Shown: piece by piece, positions 37,800-51,000 of the stretch
Position numbering within the stretch: position 1 is the first letter of the stretch
How the letters are laid out: the number at the start of each line of letters is the position of its first letter
DNA from: Thamnidium elegans
Taxonomy: Eukaryota > Mucoromycota > Mucoromycetes > Mucorales > Mucoraceae
Direction of reading: 5' to 3'
Assembly (NCBI GenBank): GCA_025201345.1
Contig: JAIXMG010000003.1
Coordinates: 1,488,001 to 1,552,000, forward strand
DNA: 64,000 nucleotides
The notes under the pieces: generated by a model
Seen by the model: the letters and a program-made list of their open reading frames with translations, nothing else
Told to the model about the DNA's origin: nothing
Database searches by the model: none
Made by a program: the position numbers and the translations under genes

Positions 37800-38210
37800 T
37801 GTGTATACCTCAAAAAACAATTCTTCAGACGAGCCTTTCGAACAGTTAATTTTTTTTAGAACTAAAAGAAGAAAACCGTCAAATTAATCTTTCCCTTTCT
37901 GAACTCTTCTTTTTTTTCTTTTCTTTTATACACGAAACCCTTTCTTTTTTCTTTTTTTTATGAAACCCTTTCTTTTCTCTTTTTTTTACAAATCTTTTTT
38001 TACTTTTTTTATATAAACAGTGCAGTGATAACTTTTCTTTTGATGTGATTTTATTAGCCAATAAAATATTATGACCTCATCCTCTAAACTTCCATGATTT
38101 CAGACGCATTTTTTTTTTGGCGGAAATATGCTATTTTCCTTTTCTTTATCATGACAAAGGGCTCTATATAATATCGTTGATGAGATTATAGTGTTCTAAG
38201 TGAGGTAGTA

Positions 38211-38270
38211 AATTGTATGCAGGGCTGCTGAGGTTACAAGTTGCTACTGTAAGCGCATGTCATGTTAAAG
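38211..38270. repeat. Degenerate direct repeat, copy 1
   Basis: A 60-bp unit matches 38408-38467 at about 52 of 60 positions, including the core GCTGCTGAGG and GCGCATGTC. Both copies are preceded by CTTTTTCTTTATC-TGACAAA; in copy 1 about 50 bp separate that motif from the unit. Confidence 0.7.
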
Positions 38271-38407
38271 TTTGGGTTAATATCTGAAGGCCGTACTGTT
38301 CAAGGTAAATCAATAATAATGTTTATAAAAAAAAACTTATACTAATCAACTACTTTTAAAAGCGCTTTTTGGTAGGGAGTGATACTTTCTTTTTCTTTAT
38401 CGTGACA

Positions 38408-38467
38408 AATTATATGCATTGCTGCTGAGGCTACAAGTTACTACTTTATGCGCATGTCCTGTTAAAG
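38408..38467. repeat. Degenerate direct repeat, copy 2
   Basis: Partner of 38211-38270, same orientation, about 200 bp apart. The upstream T-rich motif adjoins it directly. Likely a local duplication within an old mobile element; function unknown. Confidence 0.7.
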
Positions 38468-38893
38468 CTGCAAAGAATAACTTACCAGTCGCTGAAGCTT
38501 CAACAGACTTTTGTTTAACAAAACCCAAGCTACCATAGTCTTTCACTCCGTTGTTATTGCAAACAAATCCGTGTATCTTTAAGGCAGTTCACTAGTACCA
38601 TTTTAAAGCTCATTACCAACTTATTAAGTTTACTGAATTGCACTTTTAATAATAAATATTCAATTGATATACATGTATACTTTTATTTTGGAGTAGAGAC
38701 TTTACGTGCATTTTTTTCACAGTAAAAAAAAAACTTCGTGTTACGATTGCGTCGAATGGCACTTTTCAAAGCAATAAAGCGATTTGATTCGCAGATAGTG
38801 TCGTGGCAGTTTTTCAATAATTTACGCGTCGCTGTCCTAAAAAAAAATATTCATATACTTTCTTCCAAGTACATATTATAAGCATATATCAAA

Positions 38894-40838
38894 ATGGTAA
38901 AATAAGAAATGACCGATACAATAAAAACATTATAAACTTATTCATCATCTAGGTTGTATTAGCTGCCGCTGTTGTCTCCAAGAGTGGAAAAGGTACATTT
39001 TTTTTTAAATTGTCAACAGTAGCGATACTAACTATATACATGTACATATTTTTTTTTCATCTGTTCCCATCTATAGCTGTTATTTCTCGTCAATTTCACG
39101 AGATGCAACGTTCTCGTATTGAAGGCTTATTAGCTTCTTTCCCTAAATTAACCAGTGCTGGACAACAACATACTACCGTCGAAACTGAACATGTTCGTTT
39201 TGTCTATCAACCTCTTGATGACTTGTTCATGGTTTTAATTACCAACCGTCAGGTAAAATATATACACTTGCTAAAAAAAATATGACGCGAGAAAAAAAAG
39301 AAGCTTAATATTAACTCTTATTGCAGTCTAATATTTTACAAGATATCGAATCTCTTCATTTATTTGCTCGTGTTGTTACTGATCTTTGCCGTTCTTGTGA
39401 TGAAGCCCAAATTCTTCGCAACTCTTTTGAATTATTATGCGCATTTGATGAAATCATCTCGGTTGGGTATAGAGAAAACGTCAACTTGTCACAAGTAAAG
39501 AGTTCTATCGAGATGGAGAGTCATGAAGAAAGAATTCAAGAAATTATTGCAAAGGTAAGAGAAAGAAAAACTCAGGGGAAGGAGGAAAGGAAATCAAGAT
39601 TTTAAATATGTGTTTATAGAATAAAGAGCAAGAGGCAAAGGAAGAGCTTAAGAGAAAAGCTAAACAATTTGAAATGCAAAGAAAGGAAGCTCAAAAGCGA
39701 GGTCAAGGATTTATGCAAGGTAATTTCAACACCAATGGTGGTGGAGGTGGAGGAGGTAACTATGGTAATAGTGGAGCTTACTCTCCTTCCGAGACTTTGC
39801 CTTCTATGAGAGAATCTGCTCCATCTTACAGCAGACCTGCTTCTCATTCCGCAACTACAACTACATCGAAGGCAAAGGGTATGCAACTTGGCCGTAAACC
39901 TAAAGCTGCTGATCTCTTTGAGGCTATTAAACCTGACGTTGAAGAACCTTTGATTACACCAACAAAGCATACCAACCAAGACAGTGTTCATATTGATATT
40001 GAAGAACGTGTCTCAGTTATTGCTAATAAAGATGGTGGGTTAGAGCAAATGGAGGTTAGAGGTGTCTTGACTTTAAAGATTTCAGATCCTGCAAGTGCTC
40101 GTATTAGTCTTGCTTTGCAAGCAAATGACGAATCTTCAATTCAGTTCAAGACTCATCCCAATGTAGATAAATCTGCGTTTAAGGATCAACATATTGTACA
40201 GATGAGAGATTTATCAAGACCTTTCCCTGCTAATCAAAATTTGGAAGTTGTCAAGTGGAAGATGTCAACTAGAGATGAAACAGCTGTTCCTTTAACAAGT
40301 TAGTATAATAATTATGTGTTTTAATTATTTATTTACATTGATGCATTCTATAGTTACATGCTGGCCTTCTCCAGCTGGAAACGGTACTTGTGATGTTAAT
40401 GTAGAATATGAATTAGAAAATAGTGATTTGGAGTTACGTGAAGTCGTTATTTCTATTCCCTTACCGTAAGTTGGATCTTTCTCTTTTATACTTAAGAACA
40501 ATGATTAACCCTTTTCTTTTCTTTTTTTTTTTTTAAAAAAAAGTGCTGAACCTACAGCTGAAGTTACTCAAGCTGACGGATCTTACTTTGTTGATCGTTC
40601 TCGAAGAGTACTTGAATGGCAACTTCCTGTTATCAACAGCTCTAACAAATCAGGATTATTGGAGTGTAGTATTCCTGGTGATGATGCTAACGCGTTCTTC
40701 CCCGTCACAGTATCTTTTATCAGTGATAAGTTAATTTGTGGGGTTGATGTTTTGGATATTACCAATGTTGAAAATAACTCTCCAGCTCCTTTCTCCAAGG
40801 AAATCATTATGGCTGCTGAAGATTATGTCATTGGTTAA
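38894..40838 (+). CDS. RET2: Coatomer delta subunit (delta-COP, archain)
   Basis: COPI coat subunit for Golgi-to-ER and intra-Golgi vesicles. Exons 38894-38896 (ATG only), 38953-38992, 39077-39252, 39327-39554, 39620-40298, 40354-40465, 40544-40838; 510 aa. The N-terminal longin-like/adaptin small-chain domain reads [20 protein letters not shown], with [20 protein letters not shown] charged helix then leads to a Gly-rich linker (seven consecutive Gly) and the C-terminal mu-homology domain (about residues 245-510: [37 protein letters not shown]). Start is set by the conserved MVVLAA, which requires splicing of a 56-nt intron directly after the ATG. The intron before the last exon ends in a T13A8 palindrome abutting the acceptor. 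Confidence 0.95.
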
Positions 40839-41105
40839 CTCATTATTTTAAAAATAAATAAACAATAATAATTATATTCGTTAATACCTTTGTCAAAAAG
40901 ACTACTTTTATTTAATAAAAACGTTCCAATTAACCAAAAGACAATGGAAAGCATTTTAAACCGTTTTTGGTTTAAATAGGCGCTTTAAAAATACCACCAT
41001 CATTAATACAAACTTTCACTTTTAAAACTGGCTTTTTTTTTTTTTTTTTTTTTTTCTTTCGTTTTGTAATAGATTCACTTTCTTATAGTTTATTGAAAAT
41101 AAAGA

Positions 41106-42108
41106 ATGTCGGATGGTATTAGACAAGCTCTCTTGTCCAGCTTATTTTCTCAAGGTAAACTTGTTCATCTATTATAAATATAGTTTATGTTCTCATCTAT
41201 TTATTAAAAAGGCTCGGGAGAGAAACTCATTGTTCACGTAAAGACTTACAAGGATATTCAGTCTTCTGAAAACACTAAAGATATTAAAGGAACTCCTCGT
41301 TACTTATGTCTAACTCGTAAAGCTAAAAACCTTTTACGACAGATAAAATAGCAGCTAATCTCTTTTTAAAATTGTAGAAAAAAAAAATGCTATTCGACTT
41401 TTAAAAGTTAAAAGAAACCCAAATGGCACTTTTAGTGTTAGTAAAGCGTGGTCATTAGACGATATCCGTCAAATTAAAATTGTTGATGTAAATTTTAAGA
41501 AGATAAAGCACGTTGTACTATTTAAATTTCACTAATAGTTTATTGTTTAGGCTCATAATTTCGCTATTACGCTCAATAAAACTTATTTATGGGCTGTAGA
41601 AAGAAGTAGAGACAAGATGATTTTTCTTGCATTTTTGATTGATGTAAGAATACTTGTAAAAATAATACATGACACAACTATTCTTACTTTTTTTTTCTTT
41701 TTTTTTCTAGTCTTGTAGACGTTCTGCTAATCGTATGCCAACTCTTACCAATATTGATGAATCTCGTATTTTACGATGTAAAGTTTAACGTGTGATTTTC
41801 TATTAAAAAAAAGACATTAACAACAATTGAATTTAGTTTTGGCAGATCCTTCTGCTCCTTCTATGGTCTCCACCAACAATGAGACTAACCTGGGTGATAT
41901 TAGAACCAATTTACATTTACCTCAATCCCCTGTATGTAATGATAACCCGTATCCTACTTCACCATCTACTAGTACTGGTTTCGCATATAATGCACCTTCT
42001 CGATCTGTATCTGATTTACAAGCTCCTTCCTCTCCAAAGGTCGCTATTCAACAAGCTCCTCCTCAACAACAATTACAACAACAGCAGCAACAACAACAAC
42101 AACAACAA

Positions 42109-42147
<39 letters not shown>

Positions 42148-45100
42148 CATCAACAACATCAGCCAATTAAGAATGTTACACCAAGTCAACAAACAACCCC
42201 CAAACCATCCATTGTTATTCAACAATGTATGTATACATACATATTTAATAATTGATTTTTTTTTTTTACTGATATTAATCATTTAGCTCCTCGTGAAGAA
42301 GAAAGAACTATCAATCAAGGAAGAGACGAACGTAAAGAACGTGATAGAGCAAGAGAAGCAAAGAGAGAGCGAGAGAAACAAGAGAAACAAGCGTTGGAAG
42401 AAAAACAACGCCAAAAGAAAGCAGAAGAAATTAAAGAAAAGATGACAGAACAAGCTTCTTTAATGAATGTTGAAGAATTACTTTCGGATTTTAATTGGAA
42501 AGCCAGTGGAAATGCTGCTGCACTTGAAAAGAGATTGTTGGGTGAATTACATGCTTTAGAGGCTGTAAGTTTGATTTTTGGGATATATATATATGTATAT
42601 ATAAGGATGCTTAATTTTGACGTTATTTAGGCTAATGTACATGCTATTATTCAATCGGACGAACGCGTTCGGTCTATTGTGGGTCACATTGATAGATCGG
42701 TGCAAGAACTAGAGGCGATGGAATCTTGGTTATCACTCTATGGCGCAGAGCTTAACGTAAGTAAGACAGTAAAAGAAACCTAGTACATACATACGCATAC
42801 AATCTTCATCACCCCTATCATTCATCTTATAAATACTTTCCAACATCCCGCGCATTTAAAAATGTTCATTATTATTTTATTTTTTTGTTTATGTATATAT
42901 AAAATCAAATTTGTCTCGAATCAAACCCATTTATTTCTTTTCTTTTTTTCGTTTATTTTGTTTAGAGTATGGGCGATGATATTCGAGAGATTGAAACACA
43001 AAATCGAGCACTTCAAATATTGAATTCTAACCAACATTCACTGATATCCGAACTTGATGGTTTACTGGTAAATATATATAAATAAATCATTTAAATATAC
43101 ACAATACTAAATCTTTATATTAGACAGCCATCTCTATACCCCGTAAATGTCTTGACAGTTTACAAAACGATCCAATGGATACAGTAGACGACGTTATTCG
43201 TATTCAAGAATCAGCCGAAATGTTACAAAAAGTAATTAAAACCAAATTAGGCGATGGATTACAAGACATGACTGCAGTTCAAGATAGATTGGAAACATAT
43301 AATATCCACGGCAATACATTTAGTGAAAGAATCTTCAAGTTTTTAAAGGAACAGTTTGAATACCAAGCTAAATTATATTTTGATACCAAGGCTAGATCTT
43401 CTCCTACTGGTAATAGAAAGGGTGGCAATGCTACCATAGCCGCCGTACCACACGAACAAATTGAAGACCAGTTGATTAAATACCAAGGGTTTAATTTATG
43501 GGAAAAGGAAATGGAACCTAGAATGTATAATGAGTTACAAAGAGTAAGATTAATATATATTTGTGTTTTATGGCGTATTAATTTATTTTTGCTTTTGTGG
43601 TAGTGTTATGCACAAGCAGTTGCTCCTTTATATGAACGCGATGTTAGAGATTTGATTGATAGTACTCGTACCTTTTATGCTGCTTTACGTAAACGAGATG
43701 TAGATGAACTTGAATACAGTAAGTGGTTTTTAATTGAAGAAAATAAAATAGACGAGAGGACTAACCTATTTCCCCCCCCCCCCTAGTTTTCAAACCAGAA
43801 GAATCTCGTCCTGCAAGAGCTTTAGCATATGCTCCCAATTTACGTGGTGATGATTCTAGACCTCATCGTTACAGACATATGTTACGAGGATCAGTAGAAG
43901 GTGTTATTGGCGGAAGTTTTAATAATGGTAATGGTCGTGCTAGTATTGATGAAGATGAAAAGGCTGCAGACGATGTAAGAAAAACATATAATAAGGTTCG
44001 TACTTTTATTGATCCTTATAATTTATATATAGGCTTTTACTCAAATGATTGGACAAGCTATTATGGCAGTATGTCGAGAACAAAACTATATGAGTGATTT
44101 GTTTGAACAAAGTTTGAATGGACCAAAATCTTTCTTGGAAAGAGGCATGGTTTATTCTCAGGTACCGAATAAACCTGACTTGTATAGTCGCAGAGATAAG
44201 ATTAGAGATGTCAAAGTGTCTAAAAAGATTTTGTAAGTAATTTTTTGTGTGTGTGGTGTAAGAAACCTTTTTACTTATAAAAGTTTTAGGACGTGGATGG
44301 AGATTATCTTTGAAACTTTGGAACCTAACCTTGTAGGTTTATTAGAATATGGTGTTAAGAGTGATCCAACGTAAGTTTTTTTTTTTTTTTTTTAAAGCAT
44401 ATACTTGGAGTTTTAATTTCTTTTCTTTTTTTTAATAGTCAAGCCGTCAGTATGCTTGGTGCAGTTGAATTCCAACAAGAAAAGTGGGAAGGATCAGATC
44501 AAGAATTCACGCTGAGACTTTGTAAGTCTATTTTACAACGATTAACCAAAATGTTTGAAAGTTTTATCGTAAGTGTTTACGAGATAAGATACATACAACG
44601 GTATTAACTTGCTTTTAAAAAAGGCGGAACAAGTTCGTACTATTGAAGAGACCAAGGTCACTTCTAAAAAACGTAAGGGTATTTTATCCTTCTTTAGAAC
44701 ATTTCCTGTCTTTGCAATGAGAATGGAAATGGCGGCTGTCAATGTACAGCCCGAATCAGAAACTCGTGTTACTGTAAGTGAAGCTTACGAAAAAATCATT
44801 CAAGCCATGATGGGTAGTTTAGAAAGTATTGCTAGAGAAAGTGATCAGACCGGTGATGATAAAGAGCAGTTAAATGCTACTATCATGTATATAGAAAATA
44901 TGCATCATATGTATCATACGCTTCGTACAAACAAATTACATGTGCTTGAAAAATGGATCAAGCACGCTAAATCTCAATACGATAGCAGCTTAAACGGATA
45001 CGTTAAAGTCATTATTCGTCGTCCACTTGGTAAACTCTTGGAGTTCTTTGAAGGCGTAGAAAATATGACACATACCAGTACACCTGAGGAAGTTTCGTTC

Positions 45101-45391
45101 CATATGAATTATAACAAGACTCAATTAAGAAGAGTTATTACCATGTACCCACCTAAAGAAATTAAAAAGTCTTTGGAGCAGTTATATAAACGTGTAGATA
45201 AACATTTCTCGGAGGAAGAAGGGCTACTCCAAGTTGTTTGGCGTGGTATTCAAGAAGAGTTTATTCGTCAGCATGAAAAAATGGAAGACTTGATTCGCAA
45301 GTGTTATCCAGATGCTGGTGCTCATTTGGAGTTTACTATTCAGGATTTGTTGGCTATGATGAGTGAACTTGCACGAAAAGTAAACGTTTAA
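41106..45391 (+). CDS. SEC3: Exocyst subunit Sec3 (EXOC1)
   Basis: Tethers secretory vesicles at the hyphal tip membrane. Sixteen exons: 41106-41154, 41212-41316, 41378-41487, 41551-41643, 41711-41777, 41837-42226, 42287-42564, 42631-42756, 42966-43067, 43124-43543, 43604-43718, 43787-43974, 44033-44232, 44290-44370, 44439-44568, 44624-45391; 1073 aa in phase throughout. The N-terminal Sec3 PH domain (about residues 15-140, KLIVHVKTYKDIQ, WAVERSRDKMIFLAFLIDSC) binds phosphoinositides and Rho GTPases. A Gln tract of about 30 residues (42060-42155) follows, then coiled coil (REEERTINQGRDERKERDRA) and the helical-rod domain (LNGPKSFLERGMVYSQVP, SFFRTFPVFAMRMEMA, IIRRPLGKLLEFFEGVE). Exon 12/13: the donor at 43975 (58-nt intron) is preferred over a later GTTCGT that would leave only 37 nt. 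Confidence 0.94.
42060..42155 (+). repeat. CAA/CAG trinucleotide tract (poly-Gln) in Sec3
   Basis: About 30 near-consecutive Gln codons, mixed CAA and CAG with a CAG-only core, interrupted near the end by His codons. Lies between the Sec3 PH domain and coiled coil. Length polymorphism is expected. Confidence 0.9.
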
Positions 45392-45548
45392 TAATCTATA
45401 TTTCAAACATTAACAATAAACTTAATAAACATATAATTTTTTGGGGGTCTTCTCAAATCGAGGTTTGTTTTATTTATAAGTTTGTGAAGAGAAATGAACT
45501 TTCCAAAAAAAAAAAAAAAAAAAAAAAAAAGGGAGGATGCTAGATAAT

Positions 45549-46876
45549 TTAAAGATCCTTCTTGAGGGTACCCATGAATTGATGCTTTTCGGCAGGAGTT
45601 TGGAAACGACCGTGACCGAACTTGGAAGAGGTATCAATGAACTTGATGCTGACCTTTTCCAAAGCAGAACGCTTGGTGTGAACAGTTAAAGACTTACGAA
45701 GAGTGATAACTCTCTTCTTGGAACCAGCACAACAACCCTTGATCATAACGAAATCGTCATTGACAACACCATAATGAGGGAAACCACCCATAGGAGTAAT
45801 AGGCTTCTCAGTCAAATCATATTCAGTAGTACCAGACTTAACATCGGAACCAGTGGCAATACGATAGACCTTCTTGTTCATTTCGGTACGACGATGGTAA
45901 CCACGTTGACCAGCACGAGCGACAGAGTACATGACTCTGGAAGGATGCCAAGCACCAATACAAGCAACCTTACGAAGACCACGATGAGTCTTACGAGGAA
46001 GCTTCTTGGTACCCCAACGAGCTGTAACACCTTCAAAACCATGACCCTTAGTAGTGGCAATAATATCAATCATCTCATCTTGTTCAAATACTGATCCAAC
46101 TGTAACTTCCTTTTCAAAGTGGCTACGAGCAAAATCGACTTTATCGGCAATAGATCCACCGTTTAATTGGATCTCCATAAGATGTGCTTTACGTTGATGA
46201 AGCTTAGCCTTGGAGATTTGTGTATGTGCAATAACACGGACAACGGAACAGTACTTCTTGATACGTTCAGCTTCACGTGCAACATCCTTACCACCGTTAG
46301 CATACTTTTGTGCGTACTTGGTGAAGGCCTTCTTCTTGGAGCGGTACCAGTTCTTATAGAATCTACGCTTGGCTTCTTCAGAAAGATGTTCAGCCCAGAC
46401 AGTGGTCAAAGAACGAAGACCACGAGGAGTCTCGATGTAACCAACAACACCAATAATAACCATAGGAGGGGATTCAATAACGGTAACGGCTTCAACAACT
46501 TCCTTCTTGTGCATCTTGGATCCAGGACGTTCAAGATCACGAACGATATGGGTCATACCGGCCTTGTAACCCATGAAGGCGGTTAAGTGAACGGGGAGCT
46601 TGGAATCATCTTTGGGGTATGCCTTAACTCTACCACGGTGAGATCTAGTTCTCTTACGAGGACCGAAACCTAAATGACCATGACGAGGTGCTTCAAACTT
46701 TCTATAAATTTATTTTAAAAATGTTAGTTTTTTTTTCTCCTGCATTTGTTTGGTGGAATGTTGAAGAAACAAAAAATCCTGCAAAATAAAAACGAACCTG
46801 TGAGACTATAATTTAAAAGATGTTAGTTTTTTCTTTGTTATGGATGGATGTATGGTTTGCATTATGCTCTTACCAT
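45549..46876 (-). CDS. RPL3: Ribosomal protein uL3 (RPL3)
   Basis: Large-subunit protein near the peptidyl-transferase centre. Exons 46876-46874 (ATG), 46805-46798 (8 nt, TCTCACAG) and 46701-45549. The product begins [20 protein letters not shown] and totals 387 aa, the same length as yeast Rpl3, which supports the unusual exon set. Diagnostic segments: [39 protein letters not shown] and [19 protein letters not shown]. Without the 8-nt exon there is no ATG in frame and the conserved SHR is lost. Convergent with Sec3 (157 bp between stops). Confidence 0.95.
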
Positions 46877-47167
46877 ATTATGTTATGTTGGATGGATGAA
46901 AGAGAAAGTCCTGTACGGATGCATACCATTAGTAGTTTTACAGGATTACATTGAAACGCCGTCTTTTTTTTTTCGGACGCTCGAGCCCCTCTCCTTTTTT
47001 AGTGTTGTGTACCCAGTAGTTAATACAACATACACTCTCTTCAAATCTATTAAATATGTTTACAAATACTTGGAATGATCAATAAAAATATATTTATTTA
47101 AAATAATCGTAATAATAATTAAAGGCATGTAGCGTTTTCTACAAATATGTTTTTACAGCAATTATTT

Positions 47168-48021
47168 CTAATAGAATTTTCCCTTCTTCTCTAAACGTCT
47201 TGCTTTTAATGTAAATTTAGATTCGCCAACAATAAACCGAACAAGGTCAGTGAGATGCTCTAGCTCCTCAATAATCTCTTCTGTAGTACAAGCCATAGCG
47301 AACCATGTCAGGTTACGGTATCGAAGTAGCTTCTCTGCTCTGTCTTCGACCTGTCTGTGATTTAAAAGTCTCTTTCTAGCTACACGAGAGGAAGGCATAA
47401 ATGAAGGTAAAGGTATCTTTGCTTTTAAAGATGCAGTAAGTGTATAAAAATGTAATAGTATCGAGGCAACCTGATTTAATGAATAAAAAGTCAGTAACAA
47501 CAATAGTATGATTATAACTCTTTTATATAAACTTTACCATGTCACGCCTGTAAAGATATTTATCCATTCTCCTTACAGTATGTTTAACCTCTGGCGACAT
47601 CTTTGTTAAACAAACTCTTAAACTCATCATTCGGTCTAACAGATTGTGAGAAGAAACCAAGATATCCTTATAAAACTCTTTTGGGAAAGGACCTTTTAAT
47701 CTGGGCTCATGATCTGTTAGTTGTAAAAGTTCGTTACAGGCAATCAATTTCTTTTCCAGGTTATGCTCCATCTTTTGGGCTTCTTCAAATTCATCTTCAG
47801 TGGGAAATAAACCTTGGTCGTGGTAAAGAAAGGTGCCCATGATATAGGAGTAGTAGTCGCCTATGTCGCCAATAGCACTGGCGAGCATCTTGCGCACTGC
47901 TTCACGAGCGATAAAGGGCCACACAGTCCAGTTGAGAAATAAGGCCACGAATAAGCCGATAATTAAGGTAGTTGTTCTTAGCCTGTATGATTATATATAA
48001 GTTTTGGGATAATTCATATGT

Positions 48022-48056
<35 letters not shown>

Positions 48057-51000
48057 TGAATACTTACCAGACCATTTCGGCTACTGTTTCGTTAGCGACA
48101 GGTGCTACATACTGACTTAAACTGACGATCATATACGATATAAGAGTTACAATGGTAACTTTTGCATATGAAGTAGAGAAATGAATATAAAATAAAGGTA
48201 CAGCTAATTATAAAAAAAAAAAGTAATTCGAATGTGAGTTATTGTTTTTTTAGTGATTGATTTTTTTTAAAAAAAAAAGGTACCTAAAACAAACGAGAAT
48301 CCAGATATTAAATATCCACTTGTTCCATCAATCTCTAAAACTGCCCAGGCAGTAAAGGCTCCTATCAGAGTTCCTGTTAATCTCCATAACCCACTTGATA
48401 AAGTACCTCCACTAAAGAAAGAAAATAATTAGTTTTTGTAATTGTAAGGACTATTTCTATTGTTACCTAGTTGGACTCATAACTGCAATAACCTGAACAA
48501 AAAAAAAAATACAAGCATTCTTTAGTCAGAAACTATATAACTTATTCAAGGTAATTTTTTTTTCTCTTACTGTTAATGCGGCCCATTGTCCACGGATATT
48601 AAGAAACCATTCCCTATACTCAGATACCCATGCTGGAAAGGTTAGGAGTCCAACAGCTAATGAAAGCTTAAGTGCAAATTTAAATTCGTAGTTCTGAATG
48701 TATCGAATCACTAGCCATATCTTATAACGTATTCTTAGAATAGGTGGCGGCTGGATTGAAGGCTCTTCAGGAGGAGTTCCGGACTCTAGTTCTGATAAGT
48801 TTGCATTATCCTCTTGATTTTCGGTTTCCTTATGTCGCTTCACTCTATTGACTCTTTTCAGGTTTGTACCTTCATTTTGATTTTCCTTATTGTTACTTCG
48901 GTTGGTGGCTATTTGCGTCAATCGATACTCATCTTCTACATTTCCTTGATGTACATCAGCTGGCATATGTCTCTGAAGATATCCAAACGAATACCCACCA
49001 CGATCTTGAACATTTTGATAACTATTAGAATAAAACCATTTTCTCCATTTTTGAGTTGTTATTTGAGGCATGTAGAACCGTTTCTTTTTTCCTCGTTTAG
49101 GGTTTGTAAAGGTTCTCATCTGTAAGTTTTTCATTTCATCGGCCATATACTCTAATTCAATAGCTACTTCACGAAGAGAAAATATAAAGAAGAAAATTAT
49201 AAATAGTTCTTCGCGAATACTGACATCAAGGCGTTCTCCGTGCATCTTGGAAAGGTTGACTTTGTAAAGTGCGTGCATTCTTTCTTTCTCGCATTTATCA
49301 AATTCTAGAATTTGAAGTCGGATCGTTTCAGCACAATTGCAGAGAGATGCAACGTGTTCTTTTCTCTTGTCTGATAGTTGTTTTTGAGTACTTTTTATCT
49401 TGAGGATATGTAGTATATATTGCCAAAGGTTTCTGTGGTTTGTACGGGTATTGTTTTCGTTGGGTAAATCAAGTTGATCATTTAGACTATCGTGAACGCA
49501 GTCTAGTACAGTAGCACATTCAACTGCAAGTGAAAGTAAAGGATCGCGTAGCTTTTCAAGATAGGAAGAAAGTAAGTTTCTTTGATCGGATCCAATGGTC
49601 TTTTCAGATCGAGGAGGAGGCTTCTGTTTAGGTCCTGATAGACGAGTAAGATTGAGAAACGATCTAAAGGAAGATGCTGTGTTTTGATTGGAATCTGAAA
49701 AATCGTCTTCTTTACCAGAATGGCGATCGCTTAGATACGAATTTGACGCAGAGAATATGGACCGAATTGAGTAAGGAACACTTTTTCTTTTATCGCCTGT
49801 GGTACTATGATTATCTTCTTCTTCCTCAGATACAGCAGATGCTATTGATCGAGAACTACGAGGAAATCCTGTTGGTTTTCCAAGAAATGGATTTGTGGGA
49901 GTTTCGAACCGAATACTCTTGTCGTTTACTCTGTGCTGGGCCATCATTGCCTGCATATTATCGGATACTTCGTCTTTACTATTAGGTGATGTATTAGTAT
50001 CCGTTTCGTAAGGCCTTACATAACTTCCATCTTTGGCATAACTCTTTGCTGCTTTCAAAGCGGATTTTCTTAAACTCATATCTCTAGTTAAAGAAGTATT
50101 TGGGTGTCGCCATGAAGATTGTTGTGAGGTATAATCAGGAGATGAACGAAACTTAAAAGGTCTCTTCTTTCGTTTGGATTTAATTTCAAAATCAGAATCT
50201 TCTTCGTCAGAAGAAAGGATAGGTTGCGTAGGTCTAAACAGTCCTTGCTCGTTCTTTAGACTGCCACCTAAAATACTTAGATGCTTTGTAATTCGAGTTA
50301 GTGTATGTCTAACTGGGTTTAGGTCAGAAGAGCAGGAGTAAGCATACGATATTTCGTACTTAGCTTCCTTGTATGCTGCATTCACTCCAATCATGTCTTG
50401 TCTCATCTTTTCAGATAATTCCTCAACTGTCTTTACAGGCACTTTCTCGTATTGTGAGTCCAAGAAGAATTGTTTAGTGATTATATCTAACATTTGTTTC
50501 GTATCAGATAAAGTTTGGCTTAGCGTACGACCTATATATATATATATATATATTTGTTATCTTTTTTTTTATCATCTTTTGTGTATGTGTACGTAAAAAA
50601 AAAAAATGCTTTACCTAAACCATCCACTGCCGTTTCAGGCCAAAATATTAAATTGACAAATAACGAAACAAAATTACCAATTAAAAGAGATAAACCAAAT
50701 CTAGTTGATAGCCCTAACGGTGTTTCTGTATAACCTACGCCTAGCGTTAAAGTAAATAATTGAACAACCATAAATTGTAATGAAAAAAAGTGTAGTTTAG
50801 GAAACACTTGTCGTAACATTTGTGCTGCAAATATACCAACCAGTAAAAACAAACAGTTGATACCAACACCTGCGCTAGAATCTGGATGTTTCACATTATA
50901 AGCTGTTGCCGCTGCAACTCCTGCTAGCCCATAAGTAATAGCTACAGCAGCTCCAAGTGCTGATGTTAAAGTAGCATCGAACTGTGCACCCATTGTTCTT

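Larger units (their letters stand above)
37800..38893. other. Repeat-bearing spacer before delta-COP
   Basis: No intact gene. Contains a T-rich stretch with repeated CCCTTTCTTTT-like units (37890-38010) and the degenerate 60-bp direct repeat pair listed separately. On the minus strand about 38400-38585 a coding-like frame (DYGSLGFVKQKSVEASATG) is open but has no recognised start or family; it may be a transposon relic. Confidence 0.45.

Noticed and set aside
42073..42282. Poly-Leu minus-strand frame and poly-Asn/Ser plus-strand frame
   Set aside because: Off-frame readings of the CAA/CAG tract; the Gln frame is the one in phase with Sec3 exons.
43996..44032. 37-nt intron with GTTCGT donor in Sec3
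   Set aside because: A proper GTAAGA donor at 43975 gives a 58-nt intron in phase 0; the short version is implausible.
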